64,000 nucleotides of DNA from positions 310,001 through 374,000 of the forward strand of contig OU015677.1 in NCBI GenBank assembly GCA_907165275.2, given 5' to 3'. A model generated the notes under the pieces. That model worked only from the letters and a program-made list of their open reading frames with translations. It had not been told where the DNA came from and did no database searches. This DNA is from Zygaena filipendulae (lineage: Eukaryota > Arthropoda > Insecta > Lepidoptera > Zygaenidae). The position numbers were made by a program, and so were the translations under genes. Numbering within the stretch: position 1 is the stretch's first letter; the number at the start of each line of letters is the position of its first letter. Below, piece after piece: positions 51,501 to 58,818 of the stretch.

Positions 51501-51748
51501 TGTCATGAGGGTGCAAATTGACCATATCCCAGAATATCTATTGTCTATATCCCAAAATGTGTGGTGTGGTGACGTATGCGTGTGGCCGGCAGATGGCGCG
51601 GCGCGCGCGCAGCCTGGCGCACGTCGCCATCGCCAAGAAGACGCGCAAGATGGGCCTCAAGGGCGAGGCGGACCGCTTCATCGGCACCAAGATGCCCAAG
51701 CACCTGTTCTCCGGCAAGCGCGGCTCCGGCAAGACCGACCGCCGATAA
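31886..51748 (+). CDS. GTPBP4: Nucleolar GTP-binding protein 1 (GTPBP4/NOG1), 15 exons
   Basis: Exons: 31886-31933, 32020-32172, 32940-33061, 37560-37695, 38993-39094, 40625-40717, 43134-43283, 44269-44426, 44799-44940, 45593-45773, 47120-47229, 47851-47969, 49380-49513, 50904-51064, 51593-51748. All junctions are GT-AG, the phases agree throughout and the joined CDS is 1965 nt (654 residues; human about 634). The N-terminus [20 protein letters not shown] leads into the NOG1 helical domain. The GTPase motifs are GFPNVGKS (175-182, exon 5), DSPG (221-224, exon 7) and NKVD (289-292, exon 8). The NOG1 C-terminal domain ([20 protein letters not shown]) and a very basic tail follow. NOG1 is a nucleolar GTPase needed for 60S ribosomal subunit assembly. 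Exons 1-3 are AT-rich, whereas exons 4-15 are strongly GC-rich. The introns are filled with transposon debris and minisatellites. Confidence 0.95.
33213..33420 (-). repeat. Helitron-like element in GTPBP4 intron 3
   Basis: Starts A|CTAGTTGTCCCCTGCGTTTT and contains TTTCGGAGTTCCCGCGGGAA and a diverged body. Confidence 0.65.
33466..33655 (-). repeat. Helitron-like element in GTPBP4 intron 3
   Basis: CTAGCTGTTCCCTGCGGTTTC...GAGTTCCCGCAGGAATTCC...CAAAATTTCATGGTGG...TTATAATATTCG; reverse orientation. Confidence 0.7.
33740..34016 (+). repeat. GACGTCACG-type MITE, copy 3
   Basis: Left landmark CAAAATTCTAATTAGTTCGTC, central GTGACGTCACGCG, right landmark TGATGGACTAAAAA. It lies directly next to another copy that starts at about 34046. 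Confidence 0.75.
34046..35640 (+). repeat. GACGTCACG-type MITE copy 4, split by a 1.28-kb insertion
   Basis: The left part (34046-34301) ends at ACGTAAAAAAAGAAAA. The missing right end (AAAAAATACGTGTCCAATATT...CGACGGAC) resumes at about 35583. The intervening 34302-35582 is a separate multicopy repeat, so the order of insertion is clear. Confidence 0.8.
34302..35582 (+). mobile_element. Foldback-headed repeat with internal A-tract, copy 1
   Basis: The first ~400 bp are a palindrome: the left arm (34303-34442) and right arm (34561-34704) are reverse complements around GGTTTGTGCTACCACTGATC. They are followed by degenerate internal repeats of a ~250-bp block (CCATCTGTGGTCTTCATCAT...TTTTTGAAGAGTTCCCTCGA). 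Next comes an A-run of nearly 50 (35488-35533), and the repeat ends CTTTTTGGAAGTCGGTT, the inverse of AACCGACTTCCAAAAA at 34326. No ORF of note. The second copy is at 59745-60943. Confidence 0.7.
35885..36010 (+). repeat. tRNA-derived SINE-like fragment
   Basis: A-box-like TTGGTGTAGCTGTTG and B-box-like GTGGGTTCAAACCCTG are correctly ordered, then an AT-rich tail. No intact cloverleaf. It is adjacent to the 129-bp GC-rich repeat. Confidence 0.5.
36030..36158 (+). repeat. 129-bp GC-rich repeat, copy 1
   Basis: TTGGCCCGTCGAAGCTG...GGCCCACAGCGAGCGGCTGG...GGTCGCGCGGTGACCCCG...CAACTACATT. Three copies of the same length are found in GTPBP4 introns (also 41441-41569 and 48887-49015). I do not recognise the family. 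Confidence 0.75.
36560..37119 (+). repeat. Helitron-like elements, nested/tandem
   Basis: A TCCTACTAATATTAT start at about 36572 and a second body (GGATGAAATTTGGCATGCAC...GGACATAGGGTACTTTTT) lead to GTAAAACCGCGAGGAACAGC and the terminal CTAG at 37116-37119. An (AAAT)n tract lies at 36857-36874. Confidence 0.65.
37124..37503. repeat. Two Helitron-like pieces bracketing a fragment of the foldback repeat
   Basis: 37124-37243 is a forward Helitron-like 5' part. 37244-37299 is identical to the right end of the 34302-35582 repeat (CATACATACAATCGAACATA...GGAAGTCGGTTA). 37320-37503 is a reverse Helitron-like copy from CTAGCTGTGCCCC to AATATTAGTAGGA. Confidence 0.7.
37745..37912 (+). repeat. Helitron-like element just after GTPBP4 exon 4
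   Basis: GGATTTTCATGCGGTTTCC...TTCCCGCGGGAACTCCGAAA...GGGACAGCTAG; 3' CTAG end at 37909-37912. Confidence 0.7.
38068..38192 (-). repeat. Helitron-like fragment
   Basis: GTATGCCAAATTTCATCCAA...GTTCAGCCGTTTTTGCGTG...TTATAATATTAGTAGGA; the half towards the CTAG end is missing. Confidence 0.7.
38328..38460 (-). repeat. GACGTCACG-type MITE, partial copy 5
   Basis: TTTTTAGTCCGTCAAGTATTG, GCGTGACGTCACG and GATGCGCTTTATCTAATCTC in reverse order; internally deleted. Confidence 0.65.
38475..38638 (+). repeat. LINE 3'-end-like fragment
   Basis: The sequence around GCTGTGGCCACTTCGG...AGTGGAGTCCCTTTTAG...TGAATAAAGTTTATCTTA ends in an AATAAA signal. It resembles LINE 3' UTR ends common in insects; no ORF remains. 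Confidence 0.4.
38641..38959 (+). repeat. Helitron-like element ending 33 bp before GTPBP4 exon 5
   Basis: TCCTACTAATATTATAAACG start, two internal GGAATTC.CGCGGGA(A/G)CTCCGAAAT blocks, end GTGAAACCGCGGGGCACAGC plus TAG. The terminal CTAG at 38956-38959 leaves only 33 bp to the exon-5 acceptor. Confidence 0.8.
39209..39599 (-). mobile_element. Harbinger-like MITE, copy 2 (TSD TAA)
   Basis: TIRs GGTCCGTATTCCAGAAGGTGAC and ATCTTTTGGAATACGGACC, flanked by TAA at 39206-39208 and 39600-39602. It is inverted relative to copy 1 and lies in GTPBP4 intron 5. Confidence 0.85.
39898..40080 (+). repeat. Unclassified interspersed repeat, copy 1
   Basis: AACTTTAAACTGACAGCGTG...TTGTTGCGCAGCTTCTTCTC...GAAGGGTGGATATT...TTTATTGACGT recurs at 50472-50640 with good identity. 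It looks like the tail of a larger element. Confidence 0.6.
40099..40220 (+). pseudogene. Fossil THAP zinc-finger domain
   Basis: In one frame the sequence reads [20 protein letters not shown] then PIPGGN and a stop. One frame over it resumes [11 protein letters not shown]. The spacing C-x4-C, then FY.FP, then KWI.AVR is the first half of a THAP DNA-binding domain. The distal C-x2-H pair was not found. It is a broken fragment, probably from a THAP-bearing transposase or a retrocopied host exon, in GTPBP4 intron 5. Confidence 0.6.
40965..41170 (-). repeat. Helitron-like element
   Basis: CATGGTTTCACCCGCGTTAA...ATCCCGCGGGAATTCCGGGA...TATTTATAATATTAGTAAG; reverse orientation. A (GTCT)n microsatellite at 40851-40874 precedes it. 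Confidence 0.7.
41271..41440 (-). repeat. Helitron-like element abutting the 129-bp repeat
   Basis: TAGCTGTGCCCCGCGGTTTC...TGATGATCGGTCGAGCCGTT...TTTATAATATTAGTAGGGA, followed immediately by TTGGCCCG of the 129-bp repeat. Confidence 0.75.
41441..41569 (+). repeat. 129-bp GC-rich repeat, copy 2
   Basis: Same boundaries as copies 1 and 3 (TTGGCCCG...ACTACATT). It contains the perfect palindrome CCCCGAGCTCGGGG. Confidence 0.75.
41619..41983 (+). mobile_element. Harbinger-like MITE, copy 3 (TSD TCA)
   Basis: GGTCCGTATTCCAAAAGGTT...GAGTCACCTTCTGGAATACG with end GACC, flanked by TCA at 41616-41618 and 41984-41986. Same orientation as copy 1; GTPBP4 intron 6. Confidence 0.85.
42080..42570. repeat. 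Unclassified repeat with internal inverted segments
   Basis: ACAAGTGCGGAAAGTCTGTC...AAAGAGTTCCGAC pairs with GTCGGAACTAGTTGCAATGA...CCGCACGTGTACTG. TTTTTAATACAGTT near 42235 is inverted at 42540-42553. An (AAAT)n tract lies at 42480-42511. Probably a TIR element, but the boundaries are not certain. Confidence 0.45.
42629..42860 (-). repeat. Helitron-like element in GTPBP4 intron 6
   Basis: A|CTAGCTGTGCCCCGCGGTGTTACC...CCTATGTCCTTCTCTGTACC...CAAATCAGTTCAGCCGTTC. Confidence 0.7.
43838..44033 (-). repeat. Helitron-like element, complete, in GTPBP4 intron 7
   Basis: A|CTAGCTGTGCCTTGCGGTTT...GAGACCCCGCGGGAATTCCG...TTATAATATTAGTAGGA|T. Both termini are readable. Confidence 0.8.
44049..44215 (+). 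repeat. Helitron-like fragment
   Basis: AAATGCGAAAGTGAGTTTGT...GGACACAGGGTACTTTTTAT...ATCCCGCGGCAACTCCGA. The CTAG end is lost; it lies ~55 bp before exon 8. Confidence 0.65.
44545..44667 (+). repeat. Helitron-like fragment in GTPBP4 intron 8
   Basis: GGACTTTTTATACCGGAATT...CGGGAACTCGGAACTTATCG...GGGAACACCTAG. Confidence 0.6.
44941..45255. repeat. CAACACG-rich minisatellite in GTPBP4 intron 9
   Basis: Degenerate tandem array of ACACGCTACAACACGCGACT, CACGGCAACACG and GCCGCAACACGTGAA blocks, with a higher-order period of about 120 bp (45049 and 45169 start near-identical stretches). It starts immediately after the donor of exon 9. Confidence 0.8.
45285..45585 (+). repeat. Helitron-like copies up to the exon 10 acceptor
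   Basis: A fragment at 45285-45348 (GGGCGAAACCGCGGGGGACA) and a longer one from 45415 (TACTAATATTATAAATGCG...AATTCCTGCGGGAACCCCGA). The latter runs to within ~25 bp of exon 10. Confidence 0.65.
45808..46132 (+). repeat. GACGTCACG-type MITE, full copy 6
   Basis: GGGATGTTGACTACTATTG, CAGTCCGTCAGTTAG, GTGACGTCACGCGA, ACGGACTAAAAAATAAAAAT and TAGTCAACATGCCC are all present. Imperfect TIRs at both ends. Confidence 0.8.
46143..46230 (-). repeat. Helitron-like 3'-end fragment
   Basis: TAGCTGTTTCACGCGGTTTC...GATCCCGCGTGAATTCCGGG; truncated. Confidence 0.6.
46384..46818. mobile_element. TIR MITE, GTGTGGCAAAATTT family, copy A
   Basis: The left end GTGTGGTAAAATTAGCTGCA...GGGTTGAAAGTATAC and right end GTATACTTTCAGCCCTG...GCAAAATTTTGCCACGT are inverted repeats of ~50 bp. 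The core shares GAGCTGACCAGCTGATGCTTCG with copy B (51889-52308); a related core piece lies at 43045-43075. Confidence 0.75.
46828..47011 (+). repeat. Helitron-like element
   Basis: AATAATATTATAAATATGAA...GGAACTCAGAAATTAACGCG...ACCGCGGCGCACAGTTAG; the terminal CTAG has mutated to TTAG. Confidence 0.6.
47236..47790. repeat. 21-bp minisatellite in GTPBP4 intron 11
   Basis: About 25 units of GTACGTTACTCATGTACGC plus AA, with substitutions, start a few bases after the exon 11 donor. The unit length is a multiple of three, so it stays open in several frames and yields repetitive false ORFs (for example [11 protein letters not shown]). Confidence 0.9.
48263..48859. mobile_element. Probable solo LTR inserted in a Helitron-like copy
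   Basis: The 597-bp block starts TGTTACGTGCTAGGG and ends ACCGCGACA. The left flank (GGACAAAGCATTTTATAT) is the same repeat found uninterrupted at 18165-18185, so the insertion point is visible. The flanking 4-mers are ATAT and GTAT. It has a TATA-like TTTATATACCC near 48700 and no ORF. TG...CA ends and lack of coding sequence fit a solo LTR. Confidence 0.45.
48887..49015 (+). repeat. 129-bp GC-rich repeat, copy 3
   Basis: TTGGCCCGTCGAAGCTGTCC...CAACTACATT, the same 129 bp as the other two copies. It lies in GTPBP4 intron 12. Confidence 0.75.
49525..50320. repeat. 21-bp minisatellite in GTPBP4 intron 13
   Basis: About 37 units of GCTAATGTACGCGTTAGTAC plus C/T start 12 bp after the exon 13 donor. 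The central units are nearly identical and the edges diverged, as expected for arrays that homogenise internally. It is open in several frames on both strands. Confidence 0.92.
50472..50640 (+). repeat. Unclassified interspersed repeat, copy 2
   Basis: Same sequence as 39898-40080 (ACTGACAGCGTGCTACTGG...GAAGGGTGGATATTATGGG...TTTATTGACGTCAACAAG). Confidence 0.6.
50645..50835. mobile_element. TIR MITE, GATAAGCAATA family, copy 2
   Basis: TGGACACATAGATAAGCAAT...GTTAACCCACA and TGTGGGTTAAC...TTATTGCTTATCTGCGTCCA. It lies in GTPBP4 intron 13, directly upstream of exon 14. Confidence 0.75.
51100..51440 (-). repeat. Two tandem Helitron-like copies in GTPBP4 intron 14
   Basis: 51100-51260: GGTTTCGCTCGCGTTAATTT...GATCGGTTGAGCCGTTGAGG. 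51265-51440: a second set, TTTCACCCTGCTCTAATTTC...GGCGTGAAAGCG. Both are reverse, with lost CTAG ends. Confidence 0.65.
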
Positions 51749-51888
51749 GAGCTATACACCATACAACACACAGGAAGTGCGCTGCCGCGATATCCGTATC
51801 CGCGAGAAAAGAGATCCGTATCCGTTACTCTTTTGGCGGATTTTTTACGCATCTTTTACCTTATTTATTTTCAATATGCATATTGTGA

Positions 51889-52308
51889 GGTGTGGCAAAA
51901 TTTGCTGCAAATATTTACAGGGTATACACCGTTATAAACATATTCATAAAAAAAAATTAAACAAAATCAATCAATCAAAAACATAACAGCCTGTGAAGGC
52001 GCTCGCCGCTCAATCGCTTTCGCTTTACACACACATCGCCGCGCACCGGTGTCTAAGGTCAATGACCTCGATCGAGCTGACCAGCTGATGCTTCGCTCGC
52101 TGTGCGCGCGGCGCGTGCCTTGTACACGTATTAGGGAGCTACGTGTATTGTGTACCCTGTTAATGTAGTTGAGATGTTTTTTCAATGGATTTATTTTCCT
52201 AATATTCTGAAAAACCACCGAACTTATAATATTATGTTTTCGCTTATCCTGTTTGTTATAACGTATACTTTCAGCCCTGTAAATATTTGCAGCAAATTTT
52301 GCCACATC
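51889..52308. mobile_element. TIR MITE, GTGTGGCAAAATTT family, copy B
   Basis: GGTGTGGCAAAATTTGCTGC...TTTACAGGG and its inverse CCCTGTAAATATTTGCAGCA...TTTTGCCACAT. It begins 140 bp after the GTPBP4 stop codon, so it probably lies in the 3' UTR or provides its end. Confidence 0.75.
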
Positions 52309-52681
52309 TGATATATATACGTATCTTCAATTAAATATTTACGACATATTATCATCTACTGGAGTAAACTTGCGGATGACCCAAACATGTCGGTTCATGC
52401 ACCAAACATAAAAATAACATTTTAAAGTGTGTTTAAACCATAGATTTACTAGAATAACGATTATAACAGAGTTAATAAAATGTTTGTATTATTACAATGA
52501 GATTATTTCTTGAACGTATATAACGGACACTGCTGCCAGCCCGGTGACACTTCATACGAATGAACTGATTCAAGTAGTCTCCTACAAGTAAACACGGCCG
52601 GCTTGTGCACGTATGCATGTGTTGTGCGTATCGCAAGGTTTGACAGTGAGCTGACAGTTAACAGTAGCTATTAGTGAATAA
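52309..52681. other. Intergenic, downstream of GTPBP4
   Basis: AT-rich; AATAAA-type signals are possible near 52475. No ORF or recognised repeat. Confidence 0.35.
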
Positions 52682-53075
52682 TAGGGATGTGGACTACTTT
52701 TGAAAATCAAAATTCTAATTAGTCCGTCAGTTAGAAAATAAAAAAAACAATGGACACGTATTTTTTGCTTTTTTAAATAAATTAAAATATACAGAGATAA
52801 AGCGCATTAAAGTTTAGGATGAGGAGTATTTTTTGCTTTTTTAAATAAATTAAAATATACAGAGATAAAGCGCATTAAATTTTAGGATGAGGAGGTCGTG
52901 ACGTCACTAATCGCAAAACCGCCATACAACTGTCAGAATAGTGACGTCACGCGAAATTTCAACTCAATATACCGCCGTTATTTTTTGATTACGTAAAAAA
53001 AGAAAAAATACGTGTCCAATATTTTTTAATAATCTACAAGACGGACTAAAAAATAAAAATTAGTCAACATGCCCA
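52682..53075 (+). repeat. GACGTCACG-type MITE copy 7 with internal duplication
   Basis: Complete ends (GGGATGTGGACTAC...TAGTCAACATGCCC). A ~70-bp block containing TATTTTTTGCTTTTTTAAAT and ACAGAGATAAAGCGCATTAA is duplicated in tandem (about 52755-52828 and 52829-52890). Confidence 0.8.
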
Positions 53076-56000
53076 TTGTCACGTGTATCTAGATTCTTCA
53101 TATTATGACAATCCCTCTTCGGAATTCACCAAAAAACCTTCGCGGGGTATGAGGAGGCACGAAATGGTGGGGGACGGAAAGATATTGTATTCTTTGCTAC
53201 TAGTCATGTGTCTTAAATAGAAGTTGAGACCTCAAAATCGTATGACATTTTTGTTACCGTAGTTTCGAATATTCTAGACACTTGCTTCAATATACAAAGA
53301 TCTTGCAGAATATAAAAACAGTCGATTCAGTCGTCAAACTACTGTGGCATTAGTAAAATCATCGTCAGGAGCTATAAAACTCCCAAATTTAAATTAGAAA
53401 CTTTCTAGTTAGGGAATCACAATGCCCAAGACCTTTAAGATTGGGTTACATGGAATTGTAGGCTGCCTCTACCAGAAATACTTAAATAACGAGAAAAATA
53501 GCAATTTATGGTGCTATAGATGGATTGCAAAATCTAGAATCCGAAGGAAACTGCTCGAAACGTCAATATCTTTATGCGAAACATATTGTCAAAACTTCCT
53601 AACACCCCAAAATCTAACCATTTTTATTGACAAAAATAAATGACGGGACAGCTAAATATTGTTTCCAGCTTCGTAAAATAAAATTAAGCAATACTCACTG
53701 TTGTGTTCCCAAAAAAAGGGCAATCGCAAATAAAACGCAAGACAATTAGCAAAATGAATGGCACATTTATATTTAATTAATATTATTCATTTTTATAATT
53801 AGACCTTTCTTGTAATTACATCGTTTTTATTTCTATGCATTTGAAAAGGAACGAAAGAGAGAGAAATATAATCAAATGCTCTATGATACAGAGTGCATAT
53901 GGCTGCTGGGGTTGCCAACTCGGGGGACGAAAATTACAATAAAAATTATTTACCATTGCCGTGCGGCAAGAGCCTCATTCCGTACACAATCTCCAGGATT
54001 AGTGCGACTAAGTAGGTAAACGGAGAAGATAGAGATATACAATAATTTATATGATATTATGTTCTAAATAAAATATATATACCGGGTGCCTGCATTGACC
54101 ATTCACAGAGATGAGCATGGAGACTTCAAAATAATAAATTACATTTACGCGTACTTATAATAATCGTATCTCATTCTAAAAAAAAATGAACTAATTGTAC
54201 GCATAGACAACAAATCAAAAATAATAATCAATTAATTATATATTAAAAAAAAACTTAATTAAAACACTAAATGGAAGAGAAGTCAACTAAGGTACACTTA
54301 AAGAGAATTGTTTTTTTCAAGTGATGGATAAACTTACAGCTAAGAAATACTTAAAAGAGAAAAAAAAATGTGGCTTCATTTTGAACTTGGAACTGAAACG
54401 TCAAAACGCGTCACGATCGCCGCTCGAATTTCGAATTTCGAACACAAATTCTAAAGAAAGAAAAAAAAAAACTGTTTTGTCTTAAGTTATTATTACAGTT
54501 ACAATAATCGTCGCTGTCAAGCTAAAATCAACCTTAACACCTATATAATACATTGTACATTCAAACTAAATTATAGTAGTTGAGTCACACGACGCCATAA
54601 ACACAAGCCCTAATCTCGACCGATAGCAATTCTTTGTACAGACGCATCCAAATATATGAGACGCCATTGGCCGATGAGAATTTCGGATTGAACTAGCAAT
54701 ATTATACTCTCATAAAGATTTTTCATTACAGTATAAATTGTAGTTGAAACGAATGAATCTTAAACAAAAACAAAAGGATAGAACATGCGTCTAAAACGCC
54801 GGGAACCCAACTACTTTGCGCTTACAAAAAACATACTAGTTAAAAAAAATAAACTGTCATGATTTTCATAGCGGCTTCTCTTTACAAAAATACAGATAAA
54901 AAAAATCTGTTAAACTTTTCAAATGATAATGCGTAAAAAAAAAACACCGAACAAAATTTCATAACAACATTGAGCTTTCCGTTTAAATTAATCAAAAAAA
55001 AAACATTTAAATCATTATTTATAATCATATAAAAATGTTATTATAACATTAATATTAAATAGATTATGCATTCAAAATAATAAAATTATTTCAATCACCG
55101 ATTTCCATTGCACCATGCTGCAATTTTTGACGATATTCTGACATTACTAGCTGTGAATTTTGAAGCAGCGTTTATTGAAATTAATTCATATCGAGCCCGA
55201 ATCCTTTGTATTGCGATAATTTACAAAATAAAAACCACCTAGATTTGTAAAAAACTATAAAAAAAATTGATTGTTTTTTTTTAAGTTTGCCTTTAGCTTT
55301 GGTAGAATGTCCCGCTTTATTTTTACCTTTGAAGCTGCTCGCTCATAAACTAGATAGATATTAATTAACTTTTAATTATAATAATCATATTATGTTTATT
55401 CATTCATGATTTTTGATCAAAATCATAATCGATAAGAAAAATCAGAAATCACAAATTGCAGAGTAAAAAATCAATATTTCATTAAAAATTATCAACTTAC
55501 GCATTCATATTTATTAAGAATTTATTAATTTAATGTATTTAAAGTTAAACCAAGAAAATTATTAAAAAGACAAAATTAGCAGCATTTTTTTTTGGTCAAA
55601 TTACTAAATAAAACTCGATTGTCAATATGTTAATAGTATGTCAGAAACTCACGTATGGCGAGTCAAAATAAAAACAGAAAATTCCATTGAAAACAGAAAA
55701 TCTCGACATAAACCACCATAGCTACCTCAGAATTTTTAAGTAGATATGCTCTTTGAATTAAATATAAAATAATCATGTAAAAAAACCTACGCTAATCGTA
55801 GCAGAGATATTGGGCAACAAAAATCTAAAAAAAAATTGAAAAAAAAAAAACTTTTCCAAGACTCAATTCACTGACAGTCTGGCAGAGGCTTAGTAAAAAA
55901 AAAATTACAACAAAATAAGTACACATTTCGATTTGTAGCAGCCACATTGTAAATTATAAATCTGTATTATAATTCTGTTTTGTGAAGAAAAAATCTTTTT

Positions 56001-58818
56001 TTTGTATTGAAAAATATCGTACAGTCGTCGGCAAAAACGCTGATCACTATACGTTAAGTATATTTTTAAAATCTCTTAACAGGATAACTAAGTACACGTG
56101 AAAAAAAATCGAGTTTCACTACACGAGTCTTTGATTATATTATCATCTCCCGAATGGATATCGACGTTCCGCGTCAAAAATTATATTAAAAAAAAATATA
56201 TATTTTCCGGTATATTTCGTTTAAAAAGAATTCCATAGTAGAATACACAAAACTGGTAAAGTGAATAATATTTTTTTATGATAATTCTGCACTACCAATT
56301 ACACTGCAGAAATGGTGATCTGATTATTTAGAAGTTTCAACATGACGTGCGGTATCCGTTAGGTATTTAACCAAAGGCAAGTGATCATAAAACTTGAGCG
56401 GTCAACTTTTGTCGGCAAAAATACTGTCATCGATTAGTCCCTGTTATAAAAAAAAAAGAAAAAAATTGTCAATTTTTCAAATTGTATACCTAGCGCATAC
56501 ATACAACTTCTACATCGACTAAAGTGTTTGGTCGAGTTGTGTACTTCTATGATCGCAGTACATTCCTATAAACATAATATGAAACACAACAAAATATATG
56601 TTTATTTGTGCTCGATGTGTTTCTATTATTGTGTATGCTTCGTATATATGTAGACATGTGTGTGTTTATGTATGTATGTATGTGTGTGTGTATGTATGTA
56701 TGTGGGTATCTATATCTATGTGAGTTTTTATCTAAATTGTATATCGTAAATGCACCGCCAAGTGAGCTCTCTGTACTACCTGAAGGTTGACTGGCAGAGA
56801 ATGCCACTGTGGCATTAAGTCCGCCTTTTGTACCATGATGTGCATAAAGTTTAAATAAATAAACAAAATAGTTGTTCAAATAAAAATTATATGTACATGC
56901 GCTAGGCCTTCATTTTTTAATAATATTAACATTTTATTGTCAAAGCGATGTTGTGTCATAATAAAACAGGCTTCCCAAAGACGGTGTGCGTCGGGTTCAT
57001 TACAAAAAACAAAAAAAAATGGACCTAAATTCGACGGTTGAAGAGCGAATTTAAAACAAACAATTAAGTAGGATTTCAATAATTAAATTTTTTCCGTGTC
57101 GGTTTTATCGCCTCTTCGATAATATTATATACTTTTTTTTTAAATTACACTATACTATATTGCCTATACATTAATTATTATCGTCTAAAACTAGTATTTT
57201 ACAAAATTCTCTGGATTCTCATTTCCGTATCGTTTCCATTCTGTCCCAGGGGGGGCGAAAGACACAATTTTAGCTTTTCTCATCTCCATGGCATTTTTAA
57301 GATATACTTACGAGTTAAATTATTTTTTAATTTTATTAGAAAACTATAAGTCTAGAACTATTATTTAGAATATTATACACACTTAAACACTAGTATTGTA
57401 TAGTCCGGGTTTCTATGTCACTACGCACTGTTTTTATTTCGATATTTCTTTTGCCATCGACAAACGCAAAAAGAAAAAAAAATACACTCTTTGGGACATA
57501 CGCTCTATGTATTTGGCCAATTTTATGAGAGTACAAAGATGTTGTCTACGACATCATTTTATATTTACAACAGTCACTTTGCCTAAAGGGAGGATAAATA
57601 ATACAACGAAAGAAAACGTCTACGCGAGATGTGGTTATAATAAACGCGAAATAAAAATATTAAAATCACATCTTAAAATATAAATACTTTCACAAACTGG
57701 TAAAAAAAAATGTGATAATAGTTTTAGCACCACTATGTGATAGTCTGTTGGATTAAAAAAAAAATTACTTAATACAAGTACATAATACATTATTAGTGAC
57801 ACCTATCAGGAGATAACTGTCATTTGGGATATAAATAAACATGGCATTACTTTTAAGTGATGCCTGGCATTAAGTAATGTACGGCATCAAGTGATGCGCA
57901 TTAATTGAAGTCAGATATTTATACTTGGCATAAAGCGATGCCTGGCATTAACTGATACCAGATATTAAGTTATACTTGGCATTAAGTTGATGCCTGGCAT
58001 TAATTGATGCCAGATATTAAGTTATACTTGGCATTAAGTGATGCCTGGCATTAATTGATGCCAGATATTTATACATAGCATTAAGTGATGCCTGGCATTA
58101 ATTGATGCCAGATATTATGTTATACTTGGCATTAATTGATGCCAGGTATTTAAGTGATACTTGGCATTAAGTGACGTGGCATTAATTATCGAAACGAATG
58201 CGTTCAAACATCACCGTTGGCGTGAGCAACCATTGTACATACAAAACCATCTCTAGCAAATCACTGGGGATCGTATTCAAGTCACAAATTACATAAATTA
58301 AATAACATACAAACGTCTTCACGCATTTTTCTTTTTACACACTATGAATAACTAGCTTCGCGTATTCCATGCCGATAACAACTTTAACTAGTACCATAAA
58401 ATAAAAACGAGGCAATAAACCCAACGTTTGGAGCACACCAAAGCGCTTTATGAACTTCATAATATCGATTGGTAAAAAAAAACCAACAAATCTCTATACG
58501 AAATCATAAATCGCCCGACGAAATATCGCATGAAGATTTGTTATTTTTCATCCAAATACAATACAATATTACAACAAAAACATATCGATCGGTACAATTG
58601 TTATTTTCCTATTCATAGACAAAGTATGTCGCAAACAACACACGCAGACAGTCGTGTCCCAGACACGGTTCCTATCCTGATGGAGTGTGTGGTCGGAACA
58701 CACGAAGCCAGCTAGCCCGGCTGCCACCTAGGGCCGGCTAGAGTGGAGCAGCTCGTCAGTAATGTGTGCGACAGCAGTGTGTCAGCTATGTGAGCGCGTA
58801 GCCACGGACGGGGCGTCG
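53076..58818 (-). other. Repeat-poor AT-rich tract, possible long 3' UTR of the E-protein gene
   Basis: About 5.7 kb without Helitron-like copies and with no supported ORF longer than about 110 codons; A-runs are common. It contains a TATG/TG microsatellite (about 56655-56705), a LINE-3'-end-like piece (GGCAGAGAATGCCACTGTGG...AAATAAATAAAC, 56790-56866) and a palindromic minisatellite (57860-58185). It directly follows, on the minus strand, the stop codon at 58819. The polyadenylation site cannot be placed. Confidence 0.45.
57860..58185. repeat. 51-bp minisatellite of palindromic TGGCAT...ATGCCA units
   Basis: About six units of a 51-bp repeat. Each contains TGGCATTAATTGATGCCA, which is self-complementary, plus a second TTGGCATTAAGTGATGCC. 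It would form serial hairpins in RNA from either strand. It is 630 bp beyond the E-protein stop codon on that gene's transcribed strand. Confidence 0.85.

Noticed and set aside
53422..53643. 73-codon plus-strand ORF starting MPKTFKIGLHGIVGCLYQ
   Set aside because: No recognisable family, AT-rich surroundings and a length expected by chance; no splice or promoter support.
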